Assembly (NCBI GenBank): GCA_007922225.1
Contig: ML679959.1
Location: 25,606,708 to 25,670,707 of the forward strand
Origin: Emydura subglobosa
Lineage: Eukaryota > Chordata > Testudines > Chelidae
Direction of reading: 5' to 3'
DNA length: 64,000 nucleotides
The translations under genes were made by a program, and so were the position numbers. Of this stretch, positions 43,404-54,084 are shown piece after piece (the stretch's first letter is position 1; every line of letters starts with the position of its first letter). A model generated the notes under the pieces. That model did not search any database, was not told the origin of the DNA, and saw only the letters and a program-made list of their open reading frames with translations.

Positions 43404-43578
43404 GTCAGGAAGTACCTGCTCATGCTGGATGTCCGGAAGGAGCACGTCAAGTTCTGGCGCCCCCAGATGCTGCTGATGGTGCAGAACCCCCGGACCAGCG
43501 TCCAGCTGATCAGCTTCATCAATGACCTGAAGAAGAGTGGCCTGTACGTGCTGGGCCACGTGGAGCTAGACGAGTTAG
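43404..43578 (+). CDS. SLC12A9: SLC12A9 coding exon 11
   Basis: Residues 517-574 plus one base of Asp575. The peptide [20 protein letters not shown] opens the cytosolic SLC12 C-terminal domain, followed by [20 protein letters not shown] and [17 protein letters not shown]. The [13 protein letters not shown] stretch is close to identical to human. The donor is GTGAGT. Confidence 0.96.
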
Positions 43579-44909
43579 GTGAGTGTGCGACCGGCTGCCA
43601 GGGCCCCCAGCTCACCCAGAGAGCGAGAGCGGAGAGCCAGGCGCTCAGCCCTTGGGGAGCCCTGCTCAGAGACTGATTCGTGGGCCTCTCCCGTGTGTCA
43701 GCCCAGTGGCGCACCCGCAGATCTCAGCTGCGAGGGGGCCACAGGGGGTGAGGCAGGTGGGTCTCAGGCTGGGGCCCCCGGCGGCAGCCGTTGGAAAGTC
43801 CCCCTCTGCCTGCCAGTGCCCACACACTGCCGCCGGGGGCGTGGCTGACAAAGCTCCCCTGGGCGTGAATCAGCAGGCGGGTGAGACAGCAAAGCAGGGA
43901 GAGCCTTGCCCAGGGGGTGCCGGCTGTAGGCAGCAAAGCAGCCCTGCCACGCGGAGGGATGGTGGCCTAACACCCCGTGAGAGCCTGGCGGGGCAAACCC
44001 TCAGGGCAGGGCCCAGCCCAGGGGGATGCAGGGCAGCACCCGCCTGCAATCCCAGCCTGGCGCGGGGTCGGGGTGTCACGGCTGCGACCTGCAGCTAGGC
44101 GTACCCCTCCCTGATGGGCCGGCCTCCCAGGGGTGAGAGCTGCCGGCTCCGGGGCTGGTGTGGACGCGGGGCGGGGCATCAGCTGGCGTGCCCTTGGGCG
44201 GAGGAATGGCGGGGCGGGGCAGCAGCGGATTTGGGCTGTGCTAGGGGGCAGAGCGCAGGCAGGGCGCTTGGGGGGCACACGCATGATCACAACGTGCTGA
44301 AGCCCGTGTGCCAGGTCCCACAGGGATTTGTAGGTGGCACAGCCTCCATCCCCTCCCTGCGTGGGGCTCCATGGGGCCAGAGGGGTTGCAACGGGGGAAG
44401 CGGGAGGGGAGGAGGGGGCGCGAGCTTCGTTTTTGAACCACAGATACAGAACAAGCCCAAACTCGGGGCTGCGCGGCCGGTGAGCTGCCGGGGGGCGGGA
44501 GCTGGGGGAAAGCAGCTGTTCCAGGAGGGGCCGGGGGTGGCGCAAGGGGGTGAGACGAACTGGGAAGGAGCAGAGCTCGTGGGGGGCACCTGGGGGTGAG
44601 CAGAGTTTGGGGGCTAGGGGTGGTACCAGGTGGTGGGGGCAGAGCTTGGGAGGCCAGGGGTGATACTAGGTGAGGGGCAGGGGCTGGGGGTGATACCAGG
44701 GGGAGGCTGGGGGTGATACCAGGTGGGGGGCCTGGGGGGATCAGCTCTTGCAGGGCGATGCCTCGGAGCCGTGCTGGGGTGGCTCTGCCCCAGGAGCCGA
44801 GCTCCCCCCAGGCGTGGGGCCCGGGGCCGGCTGATCGGGGAGGGGCTGTTCTCACCGCCCGCCCCGGTGGCGCAGCGCGCAGGGCTGACGCTGCCCCGTC
44901 TCTCCCCAG
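43579..44909 (+). other. SLC12A9: Intron 11 (1.3 kb)
   Basis: Mostly GC-rich single-copy-looking DNA. A degenerate minisatellite built on GGGGGTGATACCAGG lies at about 44590-44740. No other element is recognised. Acceptor TCTCTCCCCAG. Confidence 0.8.
44590..44740. repeat. Degenerate minisatellite (GGGGGTGATACCAGG-type units)
   Basis: Four to five imperfect units carrying GGTGAT/GGTGGTACCAGGTG words with GGGGGCAGAGC spacers, period about 25-35 bp. G-rich on the + strand. Confidence 0.7.
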
Positions 44910-45056
44910 ATTCCCTGCCCTCCGACCCCCTGCAGACCCAGGCCGACTCCTGGCTCCTGCTGGTCGACAAGCTGAACATCAAAGCCTTCGTGAACCTCAC
45001 GCTGGCCGACTCGGTGAGACACGGCGTCCAGCAGCTGCTCTTCATCTCCGGCCTGG
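44910..45056 (+). CDS. SLC12A9: SLC12A9 coding exon 12
   Basis: Rest of Asp575 to residue 623 plus one base of Gly624. It encodes DSLPSDPLQTQADSWLLLVD, KLNIKAFVNLTLADSVRHGV and QQLLFISGLG, which follow the human DSLPSDP...W..LVD...KAFVDLTL..SVR pattern. Donor GTGAGT at 45057. Confidence 0.95.
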
Positions 45057-46612
45057 GTGAGTCTCCACACGCCCCAGCATCCCGCTTGCCAGCCGCTGCC
45101 CCACGGCCGCTGTGCATGGGGGCTGCTGCTGGGCAGCCCCGACCCACACTGGGTGTGCTCTGGGAAGGGCCCCACAGCCCAGCCTGCCAGGGTTGCTGGT
45201 TGCCCTAGTACCACTGGCTCAGGGCACCCGCCAGCACCTGGGCCAGTGGAATCTGGGACTGTCCATATCCCTCCCTGCCCTGTGCACGTCCCCTCGGCCC
45301 CGTCCTGAGCCGGGAGGGGCACTCCATGAGCCTGCCAGGCCGTTTCACCCATGTGTGGGTGTTGCCTGGCCCCCTGCACCCAAGCCCACCCTGCCTGGGC
45401 GCGGGAGCCGGTGGTGGCAGAGAGCTCTGACAGGATGTGGCTTCACTCCCATGAGAGGCCAGCTGGTGCCTCCCCATTCCTTGCTGGGAGAACTGGAGCC
45501 AGACATCCCTCCTTGCTGAAGGCATGGTGCTCACCGGGGAAGAGGGGGAGGGCTGGCATCATGGACCCACAGGATCGGTGCCATGGCTCCAGCTCTGGTA
45601 CAGTCTCTGGGAGGCCCTCGCAGGGTGTCAGACCCCCCAGGGATCTCATGCTCCTCCAGGGTGAGCCCCACGGCCTCGCCACCTCCTCAGGCTGGACCTC
45701 TGGGCCTGCAGCCCCCCTGCTTCCCACCGGGAGCTCTGCTCAGCGAGTCCCACTGCCACAGACCCTGCAGGGAGACCGGTTGAATCTCAGGGGGCAACGC
45801 ACCCCTCCGCCAGCCCCTGCGGGCGCTCAGCCAGCTCCGGCTCCCAGACGGGCTTATTAGTCAACTGGACACAGCACAGGCAGTCCTGGGTTAGCCCAGA
45901 GAGAAGGCCTGGGCCATCCGGGGCAGCCCAGAGCCCCCAGCTCTGTCCCGCTGACCTCTCTGCGTCCCCGACTGCTTCCCGCAGCCCACCCAGCTCCCAC
46001 CTCGCCCCCCAGGCCGCTCTTCTCCAGCCGGGCACACACGGCTGGGCTTCCTGCCGAGCAGGGCCGACCATGGCCCTTGGTCGCTAGGTCTCAAAGTCCC
46101 AGAGGTTGGATTTACCGTTGTCTTCTCAGATGCTCCACTGATATGGGGCCCAAACCCCAGGCAGCCAGGAGCCATTCACCCCTCAGTCTCCGAGCCTCTG
46201 CAGAGAGCAAGCAGCCCTTTCTAGCCGCTAGGTAACCCTGCAGCGCATGGGGGAAACTGAGGCAGAGGCCGACTTCATCTTACAGACATTCCCGCTGTCG
46301 TCACACCTGGCCCCCAGGCGGTGGTGTCCAGTCGTCCCTGGCAAAGCGAGGGGGCAGCGCACTGCACCTCCCAGGCACCGAGTCAGCTAGGCAGGCAGAG
46401 CACGGCGTGGTGGGCCATTGCCAGCCTCGGTGCTGCTCTGAGGGCAGGCCGGCTGGCAGCGCAGGGTGCCTACAGCCCGAGGCGCTGGCCCCAACCCCCC
46501 CTGGGCACAGATACGCTGGCCTCGCGCGCATAGGCTGGGCTGGGATTCCTGGGCGGTGGGAGGCCTAGACAGGCCGGCTGGTGCTAACTTGGTGCCGCGC
46601 TCTGTGCTGCAG
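45057..46612 (+). other. SLC12A9: Intron 12 (1.6 kb)
   Basis: The right half is occupied by the reverse copy of the LTR-like repeat (45845-46300). The left half is GC-rich and shows nothing recognisable. The acceptor is TCTGTGCTGCAG. Confidence 0.85.
45845..46300 (-). repeat. LTR-like interspersed repeat, copy 2 (reverse)
   Basis: Inverted counterpart of 2845-3262. Matching words include GTTGTCTTCTCAGATGCTCC, CTGCAGAGAGCAAGCAGCCC, CATTCACCCCTCAGTCTC and CCACCCAGCTCCCACCTCGC. It extends further than copy 1 at the element's 3' end, where the minus strand reads AGTTGACTAATAAGCCCG, resembling an LTR polyadenylation region. It is non-coding and sits about 310 bp before the last exon. Confidence 0.7.
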
Positions 46613-47430
46613 GGGGCATGAAGCCCAACACTATCGTGCTGGGCTTCTACGACGGCGCGCCGCCGCAGGACGGGCTGGCCCAGCACCCGGCCTTCGAGGG
46701 CGGGGAGGAGGCAGCGCGGCTGAGCTTCCCGCCGGTGCGGGAGGCCGCGGACCCCAAGTGGCTGTCGGCCCAGGAGTACGTGGCCGTGGTGGCCGACGCG
46801 GTGAAGATGCGGCGGAACGTGCTGCTGGCTCGCGCCTTCGAGCACTTCGACAAGGCGCAGGCGTTGGAGCGCCCAGCCGGCCCCGGGCCCTGCATCGACG
46901 TCTGGCCCCTCAACCTGCTGCGCCCCGACAGCGCCCGCTACGCCGACACCTGCAGCCTCTTCCTGCTGCAGATGGCCTGCGTGCTCAGCATGGTGCGCTC
47001 CTGGCGCCGGGCCCGCCTCCGCCTCTTCCTGTGCGTGGAGACCAGCGCCAGGACCCGCGGGCAGGAGGACAAGCTGCACCAGCTGCTGAAGGACTTGCGC
47101 ATCCAGGCCACCATCTGCATGGTGCCCTGGGACGCCGTGGTGGCGCTTCACTGGCAGAAGCAGCAGGACCAGTGGGCCAGGCCGGAGGAGGTCGCCATGA
47201 ACTACCCCGGCAATGTCACCTGCATCTCCGACGAGTACCTGAAAGCAGCCAACAGGCTCATCCTGGAGCAGAGCCCCCCGCCCACCATCCGCTTCCTCTA
47301 CCTGCCCCGGCCCCCTGCTGACACCAGCCTCTACGCCAGCTACCTGCGCCAGCTGGAGCTGCTGACCCGGGACCTGGGCCCCACCTTGCTGGTGCACGGC
47401 ATCAGCGCAGTCACCAGCACCGAGCTGTAA
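46613..47430 (+). CDS. SLC12A9: SLC12A9 coding exon 13 (last, with stop codon)
   Basis: Rest of Gly624 to residue 895 and TAA. It opens with GGMKPNTIVLGFYDGAPPQD, the hallmark C-terminal SLC12 motif. Further on come AQEYVAVVADAVKMRRNVLL, DVWPLNLLRP, TCSLFLLQMACVLSMV and RLRLFLCVE, and the end reads RFLYLPRPPADTSLY...LTRDLGPTLLVHGISAVTSTEL. The segment before the LYLPRPP motif is shorter than and unlike the acidic/Gly-rich insert of human SLC12A9, which accounts for part of the length difference. A sequon (N-V-T, in PGNVTC) lies in the cytosolic domain and is probably unused. Confidence 0.97.
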
Positions 47431-47829
47431 CCCGGCCCGGCCACCCGGCTTGGCACAGCGACGGGCAAAGGGGCTGCCTGAAAGGCCGCGGGCGCTCGAG
47501 CCGGGCCGGCCTTGCCCCGCTCGTGCACAAACTCCCTTCACACACCTGACACTCAGGACTTCCCCCCGCTTCCCCCCACTGCAGTTCGGGGAGCCCTTCC
47601 CTTGCCACTCCCAGCCCTGGCTGGCACGCGTGGCTGGGTAACTGCCGGGACTTGGACTGCTCCGCCTGTTCCTGGCCCCCCTCTCCTAACCCAGGCCTGG
47701 TGGCCCTGTGGCTGCCTTCCCGCCGGTGTGGAGTGGGGCCGGGGTGCTGGGAATCCCACAAGCCGAAGCGCACAGGGCAGTCCCTCGGCTCAGGCTTGGC
47801 GGGCCGGCCAGAAGAGCGGCTGGGATGGG

Positions 47830-47925
47830 GATTCAGGACGCCTGGGTTCTCCTCCCGCCACCGTCCGTGGGCGAGTCACTGAACTGCTCTGCGCCCCAGC
47901 TGGAGAACGGGTCCCTCCCCGAGAC
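47830..47925 (+). mobile_element. MIR/CORE-SINE-like fragment in 3'UTR
   Basis: GGACGCCTGGGTTCTCCTCC, GGGCGAGTCACTGAACTGCT and CTGGAGAACGGGTCC follow the MIR layout. It would be transcribed as part of the SLC12A9 3'UTR. Confidence 0.55.
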
Positions 47926-48148
47926 GCTTGCGCAGCATCGGTGGCTGACACGGAGACTCCGGCCGGCCCTGCTGGTGAACGGCCCGTTGGCGTGAGGCAC
48001 GTGATGAGCACCCCGGAGTCTCCATGTACCCAGGCAGCCAGCGGGCTGGCATCTAGGGGTGTATGGCGAGGAAGGAGGCCCCAGCAGGTGCAATGGTCCC
48101 AGCCCAGCGTGGGCAGTGGGCTGGGCCGGCACCATAGGATGGGACTGA

Positions 48149-48154
48149 AATAAA
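48149..48154 (+). terminator. SLC12A9: Polyadenylation signal AATAAA
   Basis: The only canonical hexamer I find between the stop codon and 48.2 kb, about 720 bp after the stop. A GT/T-rich stretch (GTTATTGAGTCCGTCAGTTT) starts about 35 bp downstream, as expected for a cleavage/CstF region. Confidence 0.75.
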
Positions 48155-49184
48155 TCTGTGGGAGGCTCCGGGCAGAGCCCTGGCCTGGGTTATTGAGTCC
48201 GTCAGTTTGATGCTGTCCCCATGTCGCCAGCTGTCACCCACGTTAGTCTGGTGGGTGCCCCAGTGCATTGTGGGAGCCTGCAAGGTTGGGGGAGGATGTG
48301 GGGAGAGAGGGGCTGGGTCCCAGCCACTCCAGGCAGCTGATGGGGCCTGATCCCCACCCAGGGGTGTCACTGGAAGCCTCTCCATGGACAGCCTGGGTTC
48401 CCTAATGGCAAGTTGCCAGGCCCAGCCTGCCTCAGAGCTGGGTGATGGGGGGCAGAGGGACCGACAGCGGGATCATGCCGCTCCTGTATGTGGCTGGGGC
48501 TCCCCCGTGCCCTGCCCTGCCCTGGGGAGCTGCTACCGCATACCCGTCCCCCCTCCAGTGACCTGGCACAGACCATGTCCCCCCCCGCGCCCTGCCCACC
48601 CAGCACAGCACATGGCCACCAGCCAGGCCATGGGCTGGGCCTGGTGGGGCCCAGAGCTGCAGGGGGAGCAGCTGGCCCGGTGGGGCGGGGCAGGGTGGCC
48701 AGGGAGCAGCTTGGGTGGCCAGTGCTGCACTCCCAGGGCCATGGCGGGGCTGGGGACGGAGGGGCTGGCCCGGGCAACCAGCACCCTGCTCGCACTGGAA
48801 ATAGGGCGAGGGCAAGGCCAGCAGCAAACGGGGCCTTGACACCCCCCCAGCCTCCCCATCACTTCGCCCTTGCCCGCATGCAGGGCCCTTCCCCCCCCCC
48901 CCCTTCTACCATTGCCAACCTCCCTGCTGGGCTCTGAGCCCCTTCCACCCTCACCCCCCCCCAGGGGTCCAGCCAGGGTGTCTGTGGGGGGGTCAGATTC
49001 GGCTGTCCCCACCGGATTAGCCTGGCCAGCGGGTGCCCGGCGCTGGACCCAGCCTGGGGATGGAGCCTGGGCGCCTGTCCTGGGGGGGGGGGCCCGCGTG
49101 GCTCCAGGCCACCGAGCGAGGGGGGCAGCTCGACCCCCGCCCCCCCCCTCCTCCCGGCAGCGGTCCTGTCCCTGCCGATCAGCG

Positions 49185-49290
49185 GGCGGCAGAGGAAATT
49201 GGCTGGCTGGCGGCAGATAAATACGTTAGCCGCCTGCTGCGCCGGGCCGGGCCGGAGGATGATGGATCGCTTCCGATTAGCCCCGGGCCG
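49185..49290. promoter_or_regulatory. Small AT-rich block, weak candidate regulatory element
   Basis: GCAGAGGAAATTGGCTGGC, GGCAGATAAATACGTTAGCC, GATCGCTTCCGATTAGCCCC. Non-repetitive, with GATAAATA and GATTAGC words. Weak evidence from composition alone. Confidence 0.22.
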
Positions 49291-50266
49291 CGCCGGGGCG
49301 GTTGCTGGGCGGCGGGGGAGGGGAGGCCAGGCCAGGCCGGCATCGCCATGCGAGTCACGGGCTGGGCTGGGCAGGTTGTAGCGGCCTGTTGTGACTCGGT
49401 CGCCCAGCTCTCCGGGGGGCAGGGGGGGTCATCCCAAGGCCCTGCACCAGGCGGGAGAACCCAGGCGTCCTGGCCGGCTGAGCGTCGGGAGAGGCGCCCG
49501 CAGGCTGGGGTCCAAGTTTGCCCACACCCCGGCCCAGGCCCCCCGGGGGGCCGGGTCTGCTCCAGACCCCTTGGTGTCGCTCCAGGCCTGACCGGTCCCG
49601 CCGCGCTCGGCGAGCCCCCGGCCCTGGTGCCGGGCCAGCCCGGTCCTGAGCCCCAGCCGGGGCCGCGGGGTGCAAGGAGTGAGTCTCCCCCAGCCGGACC
49701 CCCAGCGCCCCGCTGCCCCCGTGTGAGCCAGGCACCGTGCAGAGTGCGCGCCCCCCCCCCCCCCCGGGGAGCCTTGGAGGGGGGGGGCTCGATGGGGGAT
49801 CTTAGCACCTGTCCTCAGCGCCCCGCTGGCAGCAGCCTGCCAGGCGCCCGGGGGGGAGGGTCACCCGTCCATGCTGCAATCAGCTGCTGGCGGGGGGGGG
49901 GCTCCCCCAAACCCAGAGCACGAGGCAGGTGCCCCCGCGGCGCGGCGTGACCCTGGGGCCCGGGGGGGGGGCCCCCCCCCCCCCCCCGCACACACACATG
50001 GCAGGCGGCGGGGGCCGGACTGGCCTTGCCCTGTGCAATGCAGTGACCCGGCCGGAGCCCGAGCCCCGGCCCAGCCTGTTAATTAACGCGGCCTGCAGGC
50101 GCCTTAACCCTCGGCACCCCAGGGAGGTGACCGCCCCCCCCCTGCCAGGTCACACACTGCCCCCCCCCGAAACAGCCTCAGCCAGCAGGGGGTGCTGCAA
50201 CCGGCACCGTGACCCCCGAGTGTGACCTGACACCCGCAACACACACACAGACACACAGGTGCTGAG

Positions 50267-50267
<1 letters not shown>

Positions 50268-50299
<32 letters not shown>
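50268..50299. repeat. (CA)n microsatellite
   Basis: About 16 CA units, with further imperfect CA-rich sequence on both sides (50240-50320). Confidence 0.97.
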
Positions 50300-50301
<2 letters not shown>

Positions 50302-50484
50302 TGAGCACACGCACACACTCGCCGGCGCGGGGCTAAGGGGACCCGCTAGCAACTGTGAAAAATCAGGGTGCGGGGAGGGGGGGGGAATAATAGGTGCCCA
50401 TATAAGAAAACGCCCCAAATATCGGGCCTGGCCCTATAAAATCAGGACATCTGGTCCCCCTGCCTGGGCTGCCTGTTGTCTGGG

Positions 50485-50590
50485 TCGTGCAGAGGGAAAC
50501 TGAGGCACAGCGCAGCTCAGGGCCTTGCCCAAGGGCACACGGCGTCTGTGGCAATACTGGGCGTTGAGCCTTGACTCCCCCCGTCCCTTC
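50485..50590 (-). mobile_element. MIR/CORE-SINE-like fragment (antisense)
   Basis: GAGGGAAACTGAGGCACAGC, CAGGGCCTTGCCCAAGGGCA, then TGGGCGTTGAGCCTTGACTC: reverse complement of the MIR core and arm. Confidence 0.7.
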
Positions 50591-52443
50591 CACCCCCCCC
50601 AGACCTCACAACACCCACCCCCCCCGCAGCCCCCTGGCATAGAGAGTTCACAGTGCAGCCCAGCGAGGGAGCCAGCCAGTTAGCCAGCTCCTGGGGGCGC
50701 TATGCGGAGGGGCTGGGCAATCGATTGCAGGATGGGGGGGGTCTCCCCCCACCCCAGCCTCAGACAGCCAGTACACTGTGGTGGAGCGGGTGGGGGGAGA
50801 GACAGCCGGGGGGGGGGGGGGGGGGGGGCAGGAGGGTAATGGGGCAGGGAAGGGCTGGGCATGGTACCCAGGCTGCCGGGCCCTAGCCCCTTCCCAAACA
50901 CCCCTGGACAGAGCCTCCCAGCGCCCCAGGGAGGTCAGGCAGGACCAGCCCCCCCACTTCCTGCAGGGGAAAGCCTGTGCCCAGAGGGGCTGCAAGGCCA
51001 TGGGGGAAACCAACTGCCCCCTTCCCTCCATGCTGCCCCACCCCACGTGCCCCAAACACACACCCCCACCTTTCCCACGAGCCCCTCTGCAATCAATGTC
51101 TCCAGCACTGCTCCCCCCCCCCCCCCAGCACTGAGCCAACCCAGTCCCAGCCTGCGTGTGTCCACACCCCAGACAGCCCGGGCCAGCCCCACCCCCTCCC
51201 AACCACACCACGCCAAGCAGGCTGGCACCGCTCGCCCACAAGGCCAGGGATCGCCCCCGGGCAGGAAGTGGGAGCGGGGGCCTAGTGAAAACGCCCCCTG
51301 ACCCCCCAAAGCCGTGAGAAGGGGGACACGCAATGAGAGGCCATTGACACAGGTGCGCGAGTTGACCTGGGGAACTCCCTACTGCAGGATGCCAGGAGCT
51401 GGGGGAGCTTCTGTGTCCAGCCTCCCCGGGCTCCTCACTTTGCCTGCGGGGGCAGCAGACAGGGCTGGGGGGGGGGGGGGGGGGGCCCCTTCAATCCGGC
51501 CGAGACCCCCCCCCCCCCCCCCTCTCGTGCACTCAACTGGAGGCGACAGCTGTTGGAGCGGCTGGAGCAGGTGCCCTGCCTGCCTGCCCACGGCCCTGGG
51601 GACCAACGGCAGGTGGGCGAGCCAGACACCCCCAGTGCTGATTAGCAGGGCCTCGTCCCCGCCCAGGTCAAGGAGCCGCCTCCAGCCCTTCCCAGTGCCG
51701 GGTGCAAACCAGGCCGGCTTGGCTCCGAGCTGCCAGCCTCCCGCTGGGCCCTGTGGGAGACCGGGCTGGCTGCTCCTGCAGCCCGAGCAGAGAAGGGCAA
51801 ACACACAAGCTCAGCCTGGAGGCGAGCTGGGCCCTCCCTGGGTGGGGAGGGGCGGGGAGCTGGGCCCGCTCGGCCTGCACCTTGCGCACCGCGCTAACAC
51901 CGTCCTGGGGTGCGGAGCTGGGCTTAGCCCTGTGTGAGCCAGGCATGGCCACCGGCAGATCACCCAGCAGCCGGCCGCCTGGCCCGTCAACCAGTCCAGC
52001 CATCGCCAACAGGGAAGGGCGGCCCCTAGGAGCATCACAGCCCAGGCCGGTCAGCGGGCGGCGCAGAGCTCCAACTGGGACCCGGGGCGAGCCACGTACC
52101 AGTCTAGGAGCAAGGGACAGGTTTGCACCAGGGCGGGTATTAGCCGTGGAAACAACACGCCAGCTGCAGGGGGCCTGGAACTCCAGGGTGGGTGTCAGGC
52201 TGAAAGCTACACTCTGGCTCAATCAGCCCTGACGGCTGGGACGCGGGGGTCCCTGGCCCAGGGGCGCTGGCTGCAGCGATGAAGGGGGTCAGCCGAGGTG
52301 AGCGGGCTGAGCCAGTCTGGGCTTGAAATCGGTGAACAGCTCTGGGGCCAAGCAGCACTCGGCCGGTGTACTGAAACCTGCCAGCGCTCGTCTGCTGCCA
52401 GGGCCAGTTACAGAGCCAGGCATACACTGCTTCATCCCGGCTC

Positions 52444-52453
52444 NNNNNNNNNN
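52444..52453. other. Assembly gap (10 N)
   Basis: Ten consecutive N, most likely a scaffold join of unknown true length. The right edge (52454-52503) is a dispersed repeat also seen at 28577-28627, so a repeat-driven break is plausible. Confidence 0.98.
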
Positions 52454-52503
52454 TGCCAGCCCTGAGCCCCACACCCAGCTCTGCCGGTGCCCCTCACTCC
52501 TGA
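52454..52503 (-). repeat. Dispersed repeat fragment at the gap edge
   Basis: The minus strand reads GGAGTGAGGGGCACCGGCAG, AGCTGGGTGTGGGGCTCAGG, as at 28577-28627. Confidence 0.5.
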
Positions 52504-52834
52504 GATTTAAGCCATTTGTGTTTTGCTCTGCGATCCCTGGATGGAGGGGACCAGAGAATTTTTATACACCTGCCTTTCTACACAGCATGGTACCCAGGCA
52601 CTCCAGACACACAAAGGGTTAATGCTAAAGAGAGACACCACCAGGGTTGGGGGGGGGGCTCAAGTGCTGTTACCAGGCTCAGGGTCTTGAAACAAGGCTC
52701 ATAAAGCACCAGGCGGGTGCTCGGGGGCCCTGGAAGAGGAAGGGGTGATGTGCTTAAGGCCCCAGCACAGCTGATCTGGCCCAGCTCAGGCCCCCCCACT
52801 CCCCCCCCAAGCTCCATCTATGGCCGGGGATTGG

Positions 52835-53015
52835 CTTCAAGTGCCGCTGATCCTATTAAAATAACTCTTCCCATCAAGCATCTGTAGCACTTCAACACTT
52901 GGCTCGCGCAGGCTGGCATGCCGGAGCGTTTCCTTGCTCATAATTTTGTGGGTCACCTTGTCGAGCGTCTCACCCGCCGGAGCCATTAGCAGCAGCTGCT
53001 GCCAGCGGGGCCGGG
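52835..53015. promoter_or_regulatory. AT-rich island, candidate conserved non-coding element
   Basis: GATCCTATTAAAATAACTC, CCCATCAAGCATCTGTAGCA, CTTGCTCATAATTTTGTGGG, GGAGCCATTAGCAGCAGCTG, GGGATTATGCTTAGCC. CAGCAGCTGCTGC includes an E-box; GGATTA and CATTAG are homeodomain-like. Non-repetitive and non-coding. Confidence 0.33.
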
Positions 53016-53223
53016 ATTATGCTTAGCCGGGAGCCAAGGATACCTGGAGCCTTTCCTGCCGGGCGCACAGAGGCCGCGCGGAGCCAAGGAGCTGCCGGGG
53101 TCCAGCAAAGGGAGGCTGGTGCTGGCTGGAGTCCCTGGCATCCCCGGGCGCCCCGCTCAGGCTGCGCTTCAAAGAGCTCCTTGGAGCTGTGAGGACATTT
53201 TGGTCTGGGGGATGCTGCTCGGA

Positions 53224-53246
53224 GTGTGTGTGTGTGTGTGTGTGTG
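53224..53246. repeat. (GT)n microsatellite
   Basis: About 11 GT units. Confidence 0.95.
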
Positions 53247-53329
53247 GAGGAGGGGGACAGACGGACACGACGACGATGACAGAGCACGGATGGGTTCAGG
53301 AAAGCCGGGGGGAGGGAGGTCCCGATGCT

Positions 53330-53405
53330 GGGACAAGCTGCACCTGCCCCTTGTGACCTTGGGGCAGCCACATCCCTGCTTGGTGCCTCAGTTTCCCCAA
53401 AAAGC
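53330..53405 (+). mobile_element. MIR-like fragment
   Basis: CTTGTGACCTTGGGGCAGCC, GGTGCCTCAGTTTCCCCAAA: 3' part of a MIR-type SINE. Confidence 0.55.
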
Positions 53406-54084
53406 CGGGCTATGAACCTCTCCACCCCCCCACCCCCCCGTTGCAGCCCCCTGTTATGGGGCCAGGCCAGTGTGGGGAGTGCAGAGGAGGGGAAAGGTGG
53501 GACCTAGAGCGAAGTGGGCCCAGGCAGGGTCTGAACCAAGCCTGGCCTACCACTGGTCCCCGGCAGCTCCACCCCGGACTGGGAGACCAACACGCATGGC
53601 TCCCCCCAAGTGCCCGTCCTGGCGTGCACCCCCCCCTGCCGTGCAGTGGGGCTGGGCCATGGCCCCAGAGTTGTGGCCTCATGGGGTCACCAAAGCCAGG
53701 GCAGATCATGGTGGCTGACAGCCCCTAGTGCCGGGCAATGGGGCGGAAGGGGGGGATTCAGTGGGGTGGGTGCTACCATGCCGGGGACAAGGGGGTGGCC
53801 TCCTCAGGGGAGGGGGGGTGCAGAGCGTTAAGGCCTGGGTTCCCCCCCAGCTGGTGTCCTGGTGGGAGGCATACGCTGCGAGGGGATGGGGGAGGGGTTG
53901 AAAAGGCGACGCCCAGTAAGCCAGAGGCTGGGTGCCAAGACAGAGAGACGGACGCAGAGATTTAAAGTGATCCATGGCTGACTGGAGCGACGGCTCGATG
54001 CGCAACAGCCGGCTGAAGGGACAGGGCTGGTTCCCACCTCGTGTGACTCCCTCTCCCCGCCGCCCCTTTGCGGCGGGAACGCAG

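Larger units (their letters stand above)
3780..48175 (+). other. SLC12A9: SLC12A9 gene (whole transcription unit)
   Basis: Encodes solute carrier family 12 member 9 (CIP1/CCC9), a 12-TM cation-chloride cotransporter relative of the APC superfamily. The human protein was first described as an NKCC1-interacting protein and was later proposed to act as a lysosomal ammonium-chloride cotransporter; substrate assignment rests on that literature, not on this sequence. Thirteen coding exons (3823-4018, 13393-13527, 14169-14306, 15431-15730, 16190-16297, 16398-16509, 20873-21030, 25259-25341, 30220-30344, 41046-41238, 43404-43578, 44910-45056, 46613-47430) join to 2688 nt, or 895 residues, against about 914 in human. 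All introns are GT-AG. The frame is intact with no premature stop, so the gene appears functional. The N-terminus is short and cytosolic, there are 12 hydrophobic segments, and the C-terminal half (about residue 510 onward) is the cytosolic SLC12 domain. The outer boundaries are estimates. Confidence 0.95.
47431..48175 (+). other. SLC12A9: 3'UTR of SLC12A9
   Basis: Follows the TAA. It contains a MIR-like fragment (47830-47925) and ends shortly after the AATAAA. The cleavage position is estimated from the signal, not observed. Confidence 0.7.
48176..52443. other. 3' intergenic DNA, proximal part
   Basis: No gene recognised. In human the next gene downstream is TRIP6, but I find no LIM-domain CxxC/HxxC pattern here. 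The segment is very GC-rich with many long G or C runs (e.g. 50808-50828, 51466-51522), a CA microsatellite, a MIR fragment and one small AT-rich block (49185-49290). Confidence 0.6.

Noticed and set aside
49033..49950. 305-residue + strand frame after SLC12A9, considered as a TRIP6 exon
   Set aside because: No LIM-domain cysteine/histidine spacing and only GC-driven Gly/Pro/Arg-rich sequence.
50220..50330. CRISPR-like repeats
   Set aside because: It is a CA dinucleotide microsatellite with no spacer structure, in a vertebrate genome.
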